Shown here: positions 7,601 to 16,597 of the stretch, piece by piece
How the letters are laid out: each line of letters starts with the position of its first letter
Numbering within the stretch: the stretch's first letter is position 1
Source: an uncultured Cryomorphaceae bacterium
Lineage (GTDB): Bacteria > Bacteroidota > Bacteroidia > Flavobacteriales > Schleiferiaceae
DNA: 40,999 nt
Direction of reading: 5' to 3'
Assembly: GCA_913043005.1 (NCBI GenBank)
Contig: CAJWKU010000014.1
Span: forward strand, 1 to 40,999
Notes under the pieces: model-generated
The model's input: the letters and a program-made list of their open reading frames with translations, nothing else
Database searches by the model: none
What the model was told of the DNA's origin: nothing
Translations under genes and position numbers: made by a program

Positions 7601-8162
7601 TTTTTTCAACAAATTTTAGAGTTAAGTCAAACAAATCGTTTCTATCTAGATAGCCCTTTGAGTTTCTAATTAAAATTAATCCATCTCTAAAAAATAAGCC
7701 ATACCATCTAGCGCTTTTCTTATTGGAATAAAATATCGTTGCATCACGATATTTTATACTTTTTACTTTGCTCCGTGGGAATATCTCTTTCAGAGATTTT
7801 TGAGCTTTCTCCTCATTCATCTCGATCCATGTAAACTTTGATAACGAATGAACCGAGACACAATTGAAATTTTGAAAATCATTATAGTAAGTATAGATTG
7901 TTGGCCAGTGATGTTTGGAAACTGAAATGGACTTAATATAATCTTTCATCCCCCTTTGTTCTGCGCTAGAAAAGCCCTTTAATTGAGGCATGATGAATGA
8001 TTTATCGCCGATTTCTATTTGATTTTCATTCACTGTTTCGATCAAATCATTTTGCTCCATATTGCTGAACGCAATAATTACAACAGACAACAAAACGAAA
8101 AAAGAAAGAAAAAGTAAGGTTATTCCTTTCCAGGTGAAACGAAAATTAGACATTTTTTTCAT
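7593..8162 (-). CDS. Membrane-anchored hypothetical protein
   Basis: 189 residues, ATG at 8162. One hydrophobic segment (about 14-32, ITLLFLSFFVLLSVVIIAF) anchors a periplasmic domain of about 155 residues with the strings FIMPQLKGFSSAEQRGMKDYI and ARWYGLFFRDGLILIRNSKGYLDRNDLF. I do not recognise the family. It overlaps the thioredoxin-like gene and is probably cotranscribed with it, which suggests a shared envelope function that the sequence does not define. Confidence 0.7.
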   Translation of the reverse strand: MKKMSNFRFTWKGITLLFLSFFVLLSVVIIAFSNMEQNDLIETVNENQIEIGDKSFIMPQLKGFSSAEQRGMKDYIKSISVSKHHWPTIYTYYNDFQNFNCVSVHSLSKFTWIEMNEEKAQKSLKEIFPRSKVKSIKYRDATIFYSNKKSARWYGLFFRDGLILIRNSKGYLDRNDLFDLTLKFVEKNA

Positions 8163-8219
8163 CTAATAATTTTAATTTTTTTTAAAGTCACGATCATTTC
8201 CCCTGTAAATATTATTGTA

Positions 8220-8250
8220 AAACTAAAAAACCCCGCTATACAAAGCGAGG
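8220..8250 (-). terminator. Rho-independent terminator for the tRNA-Leu/small-protein transcript
   Basis: On the minus strand CCTCGCT (8250-8244) pairs with AGCGGGG (8237-8231) around a 6-base loop, with one G-U wobble. A T-rich tract (TTTTTTAGTT) follows. On the plus strand the wobble becomes a C-A mismatch and no T-run follows, so it acts on the minus strand. It lies 21 bases past the stop of the 44-residue gene. Confidence 0.8.
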
Positions 8251-8271
8251 CATTAGGAAAATTTTAAAAAA

Positions 8272-8406
8272 CTATTTTTTTTTCTCTAAGTTTTCTATTC
8301 GTTCTTCTAGTTTTCCAATCCAAGTGCGCTGTAAATTCAAAAACAAGAAAAGCACAAGAACTGTTAACGAGCTGATTAACGAAAAAACTAAAATAGTAGT
8401 GTTCAT
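8272..8406 (-). CDS. Small single-pass membrane protein, 44 residues
   Basis: ATG at 8406, 14 bases after the end of tRNA-Leu. The product has an N-terminal membrane helix (ILVFSLISSLTVLVLFLFL) and a short charged helix (KLEERIENLEKKK) that could form a coiled coil. The frame extends upstream through the tRNA, but that extension is the tRNA sequence itself and not protein. The terminator just downstream suggests a tRNA plus small-gene transcript. Function unknown. Confidence 0.5.
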   Translation of the reverse strand: MNTTILVFSLISSLTVLVLFLFLNLQRTWIGKLEERIENLEKKK

Positions 8407-8420
8407 GATAACAAAATTTG

Positions 8421-8502
8421 TGCGGGTGAAGGGAATCGAACCCCCACGCCTCACGGCGCTAGATCCTAAGTCTAGTGCGTCTACCAATTTCGCCACACCC
8501 GC
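8421..8502 (-). tRNA. tRNA-Leu (anticodon UAG)
   Basis: 82-base cloverleaf. The acceptor stem GCGGGTG (8502-8496) pairs with CACCCGC (8428-8422), with discriminator A at 8421. The anticodon stem CTAGA/TCTAG encloses the loop CTTAGGA, anticodon TAG. A long variable arm (GCCGTGAGGC), as expected of tRNA-Leu, and a T-arm GGGGGTTCGATTCCC are present. The CCA end is not encoded. Confidence 0.95.
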
Positions 8503-8516
8503 AGTTTTAGGATGGT

Positions 8517-8524
8517 CAAAGATA
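8517..8524 (-). promoter_or_regulatory. Bacteroidota -7 promoter box for tRNA-Leu
   Basis: TATCTTTG on the minus strand matches TAnnTTTG and ends 15 bases before the mature tRNA 5' end. No TTG is present at the usual -33 distance, so the call rests on the -7 box and position. Confidence 0.45.
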
Positions 8525-8717
8525 AGAACAACATTAGAAACTTATCCGAAAAAAAAGGATAATGAAACCTATAATTCTAAGAAGAGCAATTTTTAAAGCG
8601 GAAATATTGATTTAGCCTTATCACAAACCAAGTAAAAAGTGGCATTCATTAACAATAATTGTCAATAAGTTCCTGAGCAAGTGTAAAAAGCGCGATGTCG
8701 TTTTCTCATGTAATTTA

Positions 8718-8725
8718 TAAATTTG
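8718..8725 (+). promoter_or_regulatory. Bacteroidota -7 promoter box for the flavin-reductase-like gene
   Basis: TAAATTTG matches TAnnTTTG and lies 20 bases before the ATG at 8746. That supports the 8746 start over the upstream in-frame ATG at 8695, which would precede the promoter. The -33 element is weak. Confidence 0.45.
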
Positions 8726-8745
8726 TTATTTCGGACTTACAACTA

Positions 8746-9663
8746 ATGATTACGCTTAATCCAGACGACTTAACCACAAAAGACCTGCAAAGAACTTTGC
8801 AGTTTGCGATTGGACCAAGACCAATCGCTTTGGTGTCTTCAATAAACCGAAAAGGTGATATTAATCTAAGTCCTTTTAGCTTCTATAATATTTTTAGTAC
8901 CAATCCTCCAATTTTAATATTTTCCCCCTCGAGAAGAGGTAGAGATGCTAGCACTAAACACACATTAGATAATGTGATGAGTATTCCAGAGGTAGTAATA
9001 CACTCGGTAAGCCAATCAATGGTATATCAAACAAGCCTGTCCTCAACTGAATATGATGCAGAAACTAATGAATTTTTAAAGGCAGGGTTTGAGTCAATTC
9101 CAAGTCTAAGTGTTCGGCCTCCAAGAATTAAAAATGCACCTATAGCCATGGAGTGCAAAGTCAATGAGGTAAAAGCACTCGGCAATGGCCCTGGAGCCGG
9201 CAATTTGGTTATTTGCGAGATAAAAAAAATTCATGTCCACGAAGAAGTATTAGATGATGATGGGAAACTTGATCAAGATAAATTGAGTCTTGTTGGCAGA
9301 CTTGGAGGCGATTGGTATGTGCATGCAGCAGGGGATGCTCTTTTTGAAGTAGAGAAACCAATTGCGAATAAAGGTATTGGAATAGATGTGCTCCCTAAGG
9401 CAATTCGCAATTCAACTATATTGTCAGGTAATAATCTCGGTCAGCTTGGAAATATTGAAATACTACCAGAAGAAAATGATGTGATTTCTTTTTCCCAACA
9501 TCACCGGATAGAATCAATATTTAACGAGACTTCCGATGCAATGGAACGGAGGGAATTAATTCATATTTATGCAAAAGAATTGCTAGAATTAGGAAAAGTT
9601 AAAAAAGCATGGAAGGCCCTTCTTGTAGACGGGTTAAATACAATAAAAGAAAAAAATAACTGA
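8746..9663 (+). CDS. Flavin-reductase-like FMN-binding protein
   Basis: 305 residues from the ATG at 8746; an upstream ATG at 8695 gives an unlikely 17-residue extension. The N-terminal 200 residues match the flavin reductase-like split-barrel family: RTLQFAIGPRPIALVSSINRKG near the start, NLSPFSFYNIFSTNPPILIFSP, and GRLGGDWYVHA near the end. These positions form the FMN site in relatives. The last 90 residues (NEVISFSQHHRIESIF region onward) are helical and seem specific to this subfamily. It is probably a flavoenzyme; the substrate is unknown. It is followed by the DUF3127 gene after 22 bases on the same strand, so the two may be cotranscribed. Confidence 0.8.
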   Translation: MITLNPDDLTTKDLQRTLQFAIGPRPIALVSSINRKGDINLSPFSFYNIFSTNPPILIFSPSRRGRDASTKHTLDNVMSIPEVVIHSVSQSMVYQTSLSSTEYDAETNEFLKAGFESIPSLSVRPPRIKNAPIAMECKVNEVKALGNGPGAGNLVICEIKKIHVHEEVLDDDGKLDQDKLSLVGRLGGDWYVHAAGDALFEVEKPIANKGIGIDVLPKAIRNSTILSGNNLGQLGNIEILPEENDVISFSQHHRIESIFNETSDAMERRELIHIYAKELLELGKVKKAWKALLVDGLNTIKEKNN

Positions 9664-9685
9664 ATAATCTAACTTTTAAATCATC

Positions 9686-10075
9686 ATGGAAATAACTGGA
9701 ATAATTAAAAAAATCATGGCTCCACAGCAAGTCAATCCAACTTTTAAAAAACGTGAACTTGTTGTTACCACAGATGAGCAATATCCTCAGCATATTTTAG
9801 TTGAGTTCACCCAAGATCGTTCCGACCTTTTAAATCAATATGAAGAGGGACAAAATGTAACAATTTCTATAAATATCAGAGGAAGAGAATGGACTCCAAA
9901 AGATGGGGGAGATACACGCTATTTTAATACTATTCAAGGCTGGAGAATTCAAGCAGGTGCTACTCAATCAAATAACGAAGCTCCCGGGCAAACATTTGGC
10001 GGAGGTGCTCCTGTTGCGGCAACTCCCCCAGCTCCAAGCACCAATACAATTGATGATGATGATTTACCTTTTTAA
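9686..10075 (+). CDS. DUF3127 family protein with SSB-like acidic tail
   Basis: 129 residues. Residues 1-95 match the DUF3127 pattern: MEITGIIKKIMAPQQVNPTFKKRELVV, then EFTQDRSDLLNQYEEGQNV and RGREWTPKDGGDTRYFNTIQGWRI. This looks like a small OB-type beta fold. A Gly/Pro/Ala-rich linker leads to the tail IDDDDLPF, the same form as the C-terminal tip of single-stranded DNA-binding proteins that recruits repair and replication enzymes. A DNA-related role is therefore plausible but is not established by the sequence. It converges with the ABC permease gene, with 7 bases between the stops. Confidence 0.8.
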   Translation: MEITGIIKKIMAPQQVNPTFKKRELVVTTDEQYPQHILVEFTQDRSDLLNQYEEGQNVTISINIRGREWTPKDGGDTRYFNTIQGWRIQAGATQSNNEAPGQTFGGGAPVAATPPAPSTNTIDDDDLPF

Positions 10076-10082
10076 AAGGAAA

Positions 10083-11036
10083 TCACTTTGATGTTTTTAC
10101 ATCTAGAACATCTCTTAGTGCTGTTCCAATTGCCATAAATGCAAGAACGAGACTTGCTAATGCAAGGCCCGGTATTAATGCGAGGTGAGCCTCACCGGTT
10201 AATAAATACGAGTAGTGGTCTCTTATCATACTTCCCCATGATGGAGTTGGTGGCTGAGCTCCAATTCCTAAAAAGCTTAACCCAGACTCTAGAAGAATAG
10301 CAGAAGCAAATTGACTGGCGGCAAGAACAATAATTGCAGAATAAACTTGTGGCAAAATGTGCTTAACAATGATTCTGATGGAGGAAAACCCTAAAACTTT
10401 AGCAGCCTGAACATACTCCTCTTCTTTTAAAGACATGACCTGGCCTCGAACAAGTCTTGCGACTTCTACCCAAGCAGTAAGTCCAACTGCAACAAAAACT
10501 TGCCAAAACCCTTTTCCTAAGACAAATGAAATTGCTATCACCATTAAAAAAGTAGGGATACTCCAAAAGATTTGGATAATTGTTTGAATAATATTGTCTA
10601 ACCACCCTCCATAATAACCTGCTGCTGCACCCAAGGGAATTCCTATTAACAATGCAATCAAAACTGAAATTACACCCACACTTAGAGAAACTCTTGACCC
10701 AAGAAATAATCGACTCATGACATCCCGTCCAAAACGATCAGTCCCAAGTAAGAATTTTATATCATGAGATTTTGAAGGAATCCATTCCGAATAACCATCA
10801 TCCCCAAAAATTATCCAATCATACGAACGTAAAGATGATCGATCTCCCTTTTCCAAAGGGAGACTTACTCCCATTGGCTGGGCGCTGTATTCCAATTGCA
10901 TTCTATTCGATGAGGGGGTTTTATCAATAGCGAGAGGATAAGCAAATAGAGCTACAAAAAACCAAAAAAACATAATAATTAAGCCAAATCTACCCAAACT
11001 ATGGGTGAATAATTTTCGGATAAAATATTTATTCAA
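10083..11036 (-). CDS. ABC transporter permease, OppC/DppC type
   Basis: 317 residues with the OppC layout: an N-terminal helix (about 17-35), a periplasmic stretch containing LLGTDRFGRDVMSRLFLGSR (the conserved GTD-GRD motif of this family), then five membrane helices. The ATPase-contacting loop is EEEYVQAAKVLGFSSIRIIVKHILPQV. It would import di- or oligopeptides or similar solutes with an OppB-type partner, two ATPases and a binding protein, none of which is in this window. It starts 12 bases after the stop of prc and is probably cotranscribed with it. Confidence 0.9.
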   Translation of the reverse strand: MNKYFIRKLFTHSLGRFGLIIMFFWFFVALFAYPLAIDKTPSSNRMQLEYSAQPMGVSLPLEKGDRSSLRSYDWIIFGDDGYSEWIPSKSHDIKFLLGTDRFGRDVMSRLFLGSRVSLSVGVISVLIALLIGIPLGAAAGYYGGWLDNIIQTIIQIFWSIPTFLMVIAISFVLGKGFWQVFVAVGLTAWVEVARLVRGQVMSLKEEEYVQAAKVLGFSSIRIIVKHILPQVYSAIIVLAASQFASAILLESGLSFLGIGAQPPTPSWGSMIRDHYSYLLTGEAHLALIPGLALASLVLAFMAIGTALRDVLDVKTSK

Positions 11037-11048
11037 AGTTTTTGATTT

Positions 11049-13139
11049 TTAACTCTCTTCAATATCATTAACTACTCTCCAGCCCTCTGCTAAATAGATG
11101 TCTTTTGACAAAGACTTAAACCACTTCTCATACTCGATCACCTTGATGCTATCCATATCAGATTTATAAGCTGAATCGACCCAATTAATATCTAATTCAT
11201 GATTGGACTTTACAATATCAATATATGTTTCAATTTCAGCATCTAAAGATTTTTCTCGCTCAAAATAACCCTTATAGTCAAGAGTAGTATTTGTCTTTTT
11301 TTGTTGATTTTCTAGCCATGAAGCATAAGACTTTATTTTGTTAAACTCCGAATTTAATGATATTCGGTTTTTACTGTTGGTAATAACCTCGTCAAAATTT
11401 GTTGGAGACAATATGTCATAATTTGCCGGAGAAACATTATCTACAGATAGGGGGAATTCCATCTCGCGTTCTCCGAAAGGAATATTTTCATAAGGGTGAG
11501 GCAATACAATGTCACTCTGAACTCCTTCAAGTTGAGTTGTCCCTCCTGAAACTCGATAGTACTTTTGAATTGTCAACTTTAAGGCTCCTAAAGGACGAAG
11601 TCCAGAATTAAATGGCCCAGCAGCTCTATCCAGATCCAATACATTTTGAACTGTTCCCTTTCCAAATGTTCTTGATGTTCCTACAACAATAGCTCTACCA
11701 TAATCTTGAAGAGCTGCAGCCACGATTTCACTGGCCGAAGCAGTTCCTTCGTTCACAAGTATAATAAGTGGTCCGTCCCAAATTGTTCCCTTTTCTTTAT
11801 CGTTGTAAGCTTTAACCTGCTGACCTGAAGTTTTAACCTGAACCATAGGGCCCTGATCTATAAAAAGTCCAGCAATATTAATTGCGGCATTTAATGATCC
11901 CCCACCGTTTCCACGAAGATCAAAAATTAAATTTTTCATTCCTGCATTCTTCAATTTTATAATTTCATTTTTTACATCTTCAGCACAGTCTCTATTGCTG
12001 TCTTTGTAAAAATCTACATAAAATTTAGGTAGTCTAATGTAGCCTGTCCCCTTATCTTCTCCGATCATCGCAGAACGAGCAAAAGTTGCTTCAATTTCAA
12101 CGATATCGCGAATAATTGAAATAACTCTTTCTGAACCGTCTTTTTTTCTCACCGTAAGCCTCACTTCTGTGCCTTTTTTCCCACGAACTTTGCTGACAAC
12201 TTTAGTCGTACTCATCCCAACAATATCTTCAGGAGCGGCACTTCCTTGAGCTACTTTTAGAAGCTTATCTCCAACTTCTAATTCGCCTTGCCGCCAGCAT
12301 GCGCTTCCTGTAACGATAGTTACCACCTCAGTATACTCTCCTTCTTGACGTAATGAAGCACCTATCCCTTCGAGCTGACCCGATAATTCAATTTCAAATT
12401 GTTCTTTCTGACGGGGAGCAAAATATTGGGTGTGAGGATCAAAAACTCCAGTATAAGAATTAATAAAAAGACCAAATAAATCCGACCTGTCGTTTTCAGC
12501 CATATTAGAAAACCACTCATTATGAATTTCCAACTCCTTTTCACGTGCTTTTCTTTCCTCTTCTTCAAATCCAACACTATTTATGTTGAAGTCTATTTTA
12601 TTTGCACTATCTGATGATTCGGCCCGATCATATAATCTACTTAAAACTCTAAATTTTAAATATTTCATCCAAAAGTCTTCCATCTGAGTTTCATCTTCTG
12701 GATATTTTCGCTTGTCGCTATCAGTTTCAAAAAAGTCTTCAGATGAAAAATCAAAAGGTGTCGACAATATTCTTCGATAACGGTCTTTTGCCTCATCAAA
12801 TCGAGCAAGAGCAATTTCAATAGATTCATCAAAAAAGTCTGTAGATCCTGTTCTTAATTCATCATCTAATCTGAGCTTATATTCGCTTAGCTCCTTTATG
12901 TCGCTGTTATGCAGAAATCTTTTTTGAGAGTCTAAAGATTTTATATAAAAATCAAAAACCTGAGAAGACAAATCATCATTAAAATCTTTTGGCTCATAGT
13001 GTATGGATGATAAAGCATCATACATTAATCTCATAACTAGCTTTTCTTTATCATTTTCTAAAGAATTCCAAGTAAAGCCTAATGCGGCTATTCCGAATAA
13101 AAGTAAAGTCGGTAAAGAGTATTTTAAATTTTGTCTCAT
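11049..13139 (-). CDS. prc: C-terminal processing protease Prc/Tsp (S41A)
   Basis: 696 residues from the ATG at 13139 (MRQNLKYSL); an ATG at 13166 would add nine residues before the signal peptide. An N-terminal signal or anchor is followed by the long helical Tsp N-domain. A PDZ domain comes next (LEGIGASLRQEGEYTEVVTIV, GDKLLKVAQG), then the S41 protease core. The catalytic serine lies in TASASE and the lysine in FGKGTVQ, spaced as in E. coli Tsp. LRGNGGGSLNAA is the usual oxyanion region. The C-terminal Tsp domain follows. It acts in the periplasm on C-termini of envelope proteins and peptidoglycan enzymes. Confidence 0.93.
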   Translation of the reverse strand: MRQNLKYSLPTLLLFGIAALGFTWNSLENDKEKLVMRLMYDALSSIHYEPKDFNDDLSSQVFDFYIKSLDSQKRFLHNSDIKELSEYKLRLDDELRTGSTDFFDESIEIALARFDEAKDRYRRILSTPFDFSSEDFFETDSDKRKYPEDETQMEDFWMKYLKFRVLSRLYDRAESSDSANKIDFNINSVGFEEEERKAREKELEIHNEWFSNMAENDRSDLFGLFINSYTGVFDPHTQYFAPRQKEQFEIELSGQLEGIGASLRQEGEYTEVVTIVTGSACWRQGELEVGDKLLKVAQGSAAPEDIVGMSTTKVVSKVRGKKGTEVRLTVRKKDGSERVISIIRDIVEIEATFARSAMIGEDKGTGYIRLPKFYVDFYKDSNRDCAEDVKNEIIKLKNAGMKNLIFDLRGNGGGSLNAAINIAGLFIDQGPMVQVKTSGQQVKAYNDKEKGTIWDGPLIILVNEGTASASEIVAAALQDYGRAIVVGTSRTFGKGTVQNVLDLDRAAGPFNSGLRPLGALKLTIQKYYRVSGGTTQLEGVQSDIVLPHPYENIPFGEREMEFPLSVDNVSPANYDILSPTNFDEVITNSKNRISLNSEFNKIKSYASWLENQQKKTNTTLDYKGYFEREKSLDAEIETYIDIVKSNHELDINWVDSAYKSDMDSIKVIEYEKWFKSLSKDIYLAEGWRVVNDIEES

Positions 13140-13307
13140 GAATAATAAACGTATGAAAGAATACATGGCGTCGAAATTACATAAATCATAACTCGATTTA
13201 ATAGATTAGTCTATCTTTTACAAAAACTTTTTTCTCAAAAATTGACAATAGTGTTAAATGTGGCATAGAGATTGTTCCTTTGGGCTGTTATTAACATAAA
13301 TCAGCCC

Positions 13308-15674
13308 ATGAATTCATTTAGAAACATATGGATAATTCTTGCCTTTTTTGTAGGAATTTCATTGACAGGGCAGACAATTCAAATTAGTGGAATAATCGAA
13401 GAGGCGTCTTCCGGAGAAGCAATGCCAAATGTTTCAGTAGTCTGGGAAAGTGATGCTGGGGGGAAGTCTTCAAGTACAAACCCATATGGATTTTACAGTA
13501 TATCTATTCCAAAAGGCTCGGGGGCATTAGTCTTTAGTTCTTTTGGATTTAAAGAAGTTAGAAAACAATTTGAAAACTTAAATGAAAATATTGAGTTGAA
13601 TATTTCTTTGAAAGCAGTTTCAACGGAATTAAATGAAGTAAATGTGGTCTCTGAAAAGCTCAACAGTAATATTACTACTACAGAAATGTCTGTGAGCAAG
13701 TTAAGTGCGAAAGAAATAAAAAAAGTTCCTCAACTTCTAGGAGAAACCGATGTCATAAGAACATTAACTCTTCTCCCGGGTGTTTCTACCGTAGGTGAAG
13801 GAGCTAGTGGATTTAATGTACGGGGTGGAAACGCAGATCAAAACTTGATAATCCTTGATGAAGCGCCTGTTTATAATTCCTCTCACCTGTTTGGGTTTTT
13901 TAGCATTTTTAATGCAGATGCAGTTAAAGACGTCAAACTTTTTAAAGGGGGAATGCCTGCAAATTACGGTGGAAGACTTTCAAGCGTCCTTGACATAAGA
14001 CAAAAAGAAGGAAATAGTAAGAAGTTTTCAGCAAATGGTGGCATTGGCTTACTCTCCTCACGTTTAACATTAGAGGGGCCGATTGTAAAAGACAAAGTGA
14101 ACTTCATGCTGGCTGGTCGTCGTTCATATTTCGACTTATTTTTCCCTCTCTTCGACGTGCCAGAGCTCAACGAGTCAGTTGCTTATTTCTATGATTTCAA
14201 TGCGAAACTAAACGCTAAGATTTCAAAAAAAGATAAAATTTACTTGAGTGCATATTTTGGAAGAGATCAATTCAGCGCAGCCGAATTATTTAAGTTTGGT
14301 TGGGGCAATTGGACTAGTACCTTGAGATGGAATCGTGTGATATCTCCAAAATGGTTCTTCAATGCATCTGCTGTTTATTCGGATTATAAATACCAACTTG
14401 GCGCAGATGGTACGACTCCATTCGAATGGGATTCCAGAATAAGAAATCTAGTTCAAAATGCGGGATGGACTTTCTACTACAATAATGCCCATACTTTTGA
14501 ATTTGGAATTCAAAATACCTTTTATGAATTTGAACCAGCAAAAATTTCAGGTCCAATAGATGTTGAACTTCAAAATGAATATGCAACTGAACCTTCTTTA
14601 TATGCCTCTGACAATTGGAGGATTACTGACAATTTAACAATTACCTATGGCCTCAGGTATTCCAGCTTTTACAATATTGGAGCAAGAGATATTCAAACAT
14701 ATAAAGATGGTGGCATCTATAATGAAAGCACAATCGATGATACTCTTAGCTATGCTCCCGGTGAGATAATAAGATCTTTTAATGATTTAAGTGGCTTAGA
14801 GCCGCGCGTAGCAATAAACTATCAAGTTTCTGAAAACTCATCATTGAAATTAAGTTACAATAGGAATCGACAGTATATTCATCTAATATCAAACAATACA
14901 ACTGCCACTCCAGTAAATGTGTGGAGACCTGCAGGAAGCTATATTGATCCAGCAACAGTAAATCAAATTGCTCTTGGGGTAGCTCATAACTTTAAAGAAA
15001 CTGGCATTAGATTTTCAATAGAAGGCTTTTATAAAACATACCTAAATCTAATCGATTATAAAGATGGCGCAAACTTGATTTTTGAGGAGTACATAGAAAC
15101 TGAATTACTTTCAGGAATAGGGAGAGCATACGGTGCTGAAGTTTTACTTGAAAAAAAGACAGGCACCTTAACAGGATGGGTAGGATATACTCTAGCACGA
15201 ACAGAGCGGCAAGTGACTGGATCAAGCAGAAACTTAAGAGTTAACAATGGCGAATGGTATCCTGCAAATTATGACAAGCTACATGACCTTAGTGTTGTTG
15301 CAGCGTGGACAATATCAAAAGGGTGGGATGTTGGAGGAAATTTTGTTTATCAGTCTGGAAGGCCCCTTACCTATCCAGACTCAAGAGGGGAATTTGAAGG
15401 AATTTATTATCCTGTGTACACCAATAGAAATGGCGGTAGGACTCCTTCAACGAACAGATTGGATCTCTCATTCACATACACTCCAGGAACAAAAAAAATG
15501 AATAAAAAGTGGAAAAGCTCACTCTCATTTGGAGCTTACAATGTCTACGGACGAAAAAATCCATACAGTATATTTTTTAGAGGGGAAGTTCCGGAATTTA
15601 CCAATATTAAAGCATATCAATTATCAGTTATCGGGACTGCGGTTCCTTATATAAATTATAATTTTTCATTCTGA
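13308..15674 (+). CDS. TonB-dependent receptor with carboxypeptidase-regulatory N-domain
   Basis: 788 residues from the ATG at 13308, which gives a clean signal peptide (MNSFRNIWIILAFFVGISLTG). Next is a CarbopepD_reg-like domain (ISGIIEEASSGEAMPNVSVVW), then the plug with GEGASGFNVRGGNADQNLIIL and KGGMPANYGGRLSSVLDIR, and a long beta-barrel ending in YINYNFSF with a terminal aromatic. It imports an unknown ligand across the outer membrane using TonB energy. Its stop overlaps the start of the DUF4249 lipoprotein (TGATG), so the pair is translationally coupled, a common Bacteroidota arrangement. Confidence 0.92.
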   Translation: MNSFRNIWIILAFFVGISLTGQTIQISGIIEEASSGEAMPNVSVVWESDAGGKSSSTNPYGFYSISIPKGSGALVFSSFGFKEVRKQFENLNENIELNISLKAVSTELNEVNVVSEKLNSNITTTEMSVSKLSAKEIKKVPQLLGETDVIRTLTLLPGVSTVGEGASGFNVRGGNADQNLIILDEAPVYNSSHLFGFFSIFNADAVKDVKLFKGGMPANYGGRLSSVLDIRQKEGNSKKFSANGGIGLLSSRLTLEGPIVKDKVNFMLAGRRSYFDLFFPLFDVPELNESVAYFYDFNAKLNAKISKKDKIYLSAYFGRDQFSAAELFKFGWGNWTSTLRWNRVISPKWFFNASAVYSDYKYQLGADGTTPFEWDSRIRNLVQNAGWTFYYNNAHTFEFGIQNTFYEFEPAKISGPIDVELQNEYATEPSLYASDNWRITDNLTITYGLRYSSFYNIGARDIQTYKDGGIYNESTIDDTLSYAPGEIIRSFNDLSGLEPRVAINYQVSENSSLKLSYNRNRQYIHLISNNTTATPVNVWRPAGSYIDPATVNQIALGVAHNFKETGIRFSIEGFYKTYLNLIDYKDGANLIFEEYIETELLSGIGRAYGAEVLLEKKTGTLTGWVGYTLARTERQVTGSSRNLRVNNGEWYPANYDKLHDLSVVAAWTISKGWDVGGNFVYQSGRPLTYPDSRGEFEGIYYPVYTNRNGGRTPSTNRLDLSFTYTPGTKKMNKKWKSSLSFGAYNVYGRKNPYSIFFRGEVPEFTNIKAYQLSVIGTAVPYINYNFSF

Positions 15675-16555
15675 TGAATGCATATAAAATATTACCAATT
15701 TTTGTCTGTTTAGGACTTTTTTCATCATGTCAAGACGAAATAAATATTACTCTACCTGACGGCCAAAAACGTCTCATTATAAATGGTAGCGTATTAGACA
15801 ATGACTTGCCAAGTGCTGACCTGAGCTGGAGCATAAACTATTTGGCAGAAGATGAAAATCCCCCTGTCTTGAATGCTTCAATTTTTGTTTATGAGGATGA
15901 TATTCTTTGGGATAGCCTAGTACATACTGATCTGGGACATTATGAGGGCAGTAAATTGGGGGAAATTGGCAGAAATTATTCCATAGAGGTTAGCATTCCA
16001 GAATCAACAGACAACCCTTCAGGAGTTTGGAAATCTCAAAATGAAAAACTCAATAGAAACAATCCTATGGACTCTATCTATTCTGTTTACTTACCCCCGG
16101 CGGTTTTTCAACGTGAAGGATACTATGTTTATGTACATTGGACTGAGCCTTCAGGTATTGGGGATTGCTATCGTTTCAAGCAATGGAAAAACGATACATT
16201 AGAGAACGCTCCCTTTAATCTACAAGTCACTGAAGATCAATTTTTTGATGGGAGATCTTTCGACGATATTGATCTTGATGCCTTAAACGTAGCGGGACCT
16301 GAGAGATCACGGGATTCAACACTAGAGGATCAAGTCGGCATGAAATATTCATATGAAATAAGTAGTATTTCATTAAGTCACCATGACTATATCAATTTGA
16401 TTCAAGAGCAAACACTTCAGGTAGGTGGGCTCTTTGACCCCCCAGCCGCTCCCATTGTTGGTAATATTTATCGTGGCGATAACACTGAGGATTTTGCCCT
16501 AGGTTATTTCTATGCCTCTGCTCCCCGAAAATTAGATATAATCATAACCCCCTAG
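15674..16555 (+). CDS. DUF4249 lipoprotein, partner of the TonB receptor
   Basis: 293 residues. The lipoprotein signal is MNAYKILPIFVCLGLFSSC followed by QDEIN. The body has the DUF4249 pattern: LIINGSVLDNDLPSADLSWS, then NASIFVYEDDILWDSL, GHYEGSKLGEIGRNYSIEV, and a late RGDNTEDFALGYFYASAPRKL. DUF4249 proteins sit next to TonB receptors in Bacteroidota and are thought to be surface or periplasmic partners, but no ligand is known. The ATG overlaps the receptor stop by one base. Confidence 0.9.
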   Translation: MNAYKILPIFVCLGLFSSCQDEINITLPDGQKRLIINGSVLDNDLPSADLSWSINYLAEDENPPVLNASIFVYEDDILWDSLVHTDLGHYEGSKLGEIGRNYSIEVSIPESTDNPSGVWKSQNEKLNRNNPMDSIYSVYLPPAVFQREGYYVYVHWTEPSGIGDCYRFKQWKNDTLENAPFNLQVTEDQFFDGRSFDDIDLDALNVAGPERSRDSTLEDQVGMKYSYEISSISLSHHDYINLIQEQTLQVGGLFDPPAAPIVGNIYRGDNTEDFALGYFYASAPRKLDIIITP

Positions 16556-16597
16556 ACGATTAATCTTCTTTTGATTTCATTGCGCTAACTTCGTGAA

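Noticed and set aside
8407-8496. Frame upstream of the 44-residue gene reading MAKLVDALDLGSSAVRRGG
   Set aside because: This is the translation of tRNA-Leu itself, a well-known false gene. The real small frame, if any, begins at 8406.
13140-13307. Promoter with TTGACA in front of the TonB receptor
   Set aside because: TTGACA is present at 13242, but the downstream box (TAGAGATTG) fits TAnnTTTG poorly, so it is not listed as a feature.
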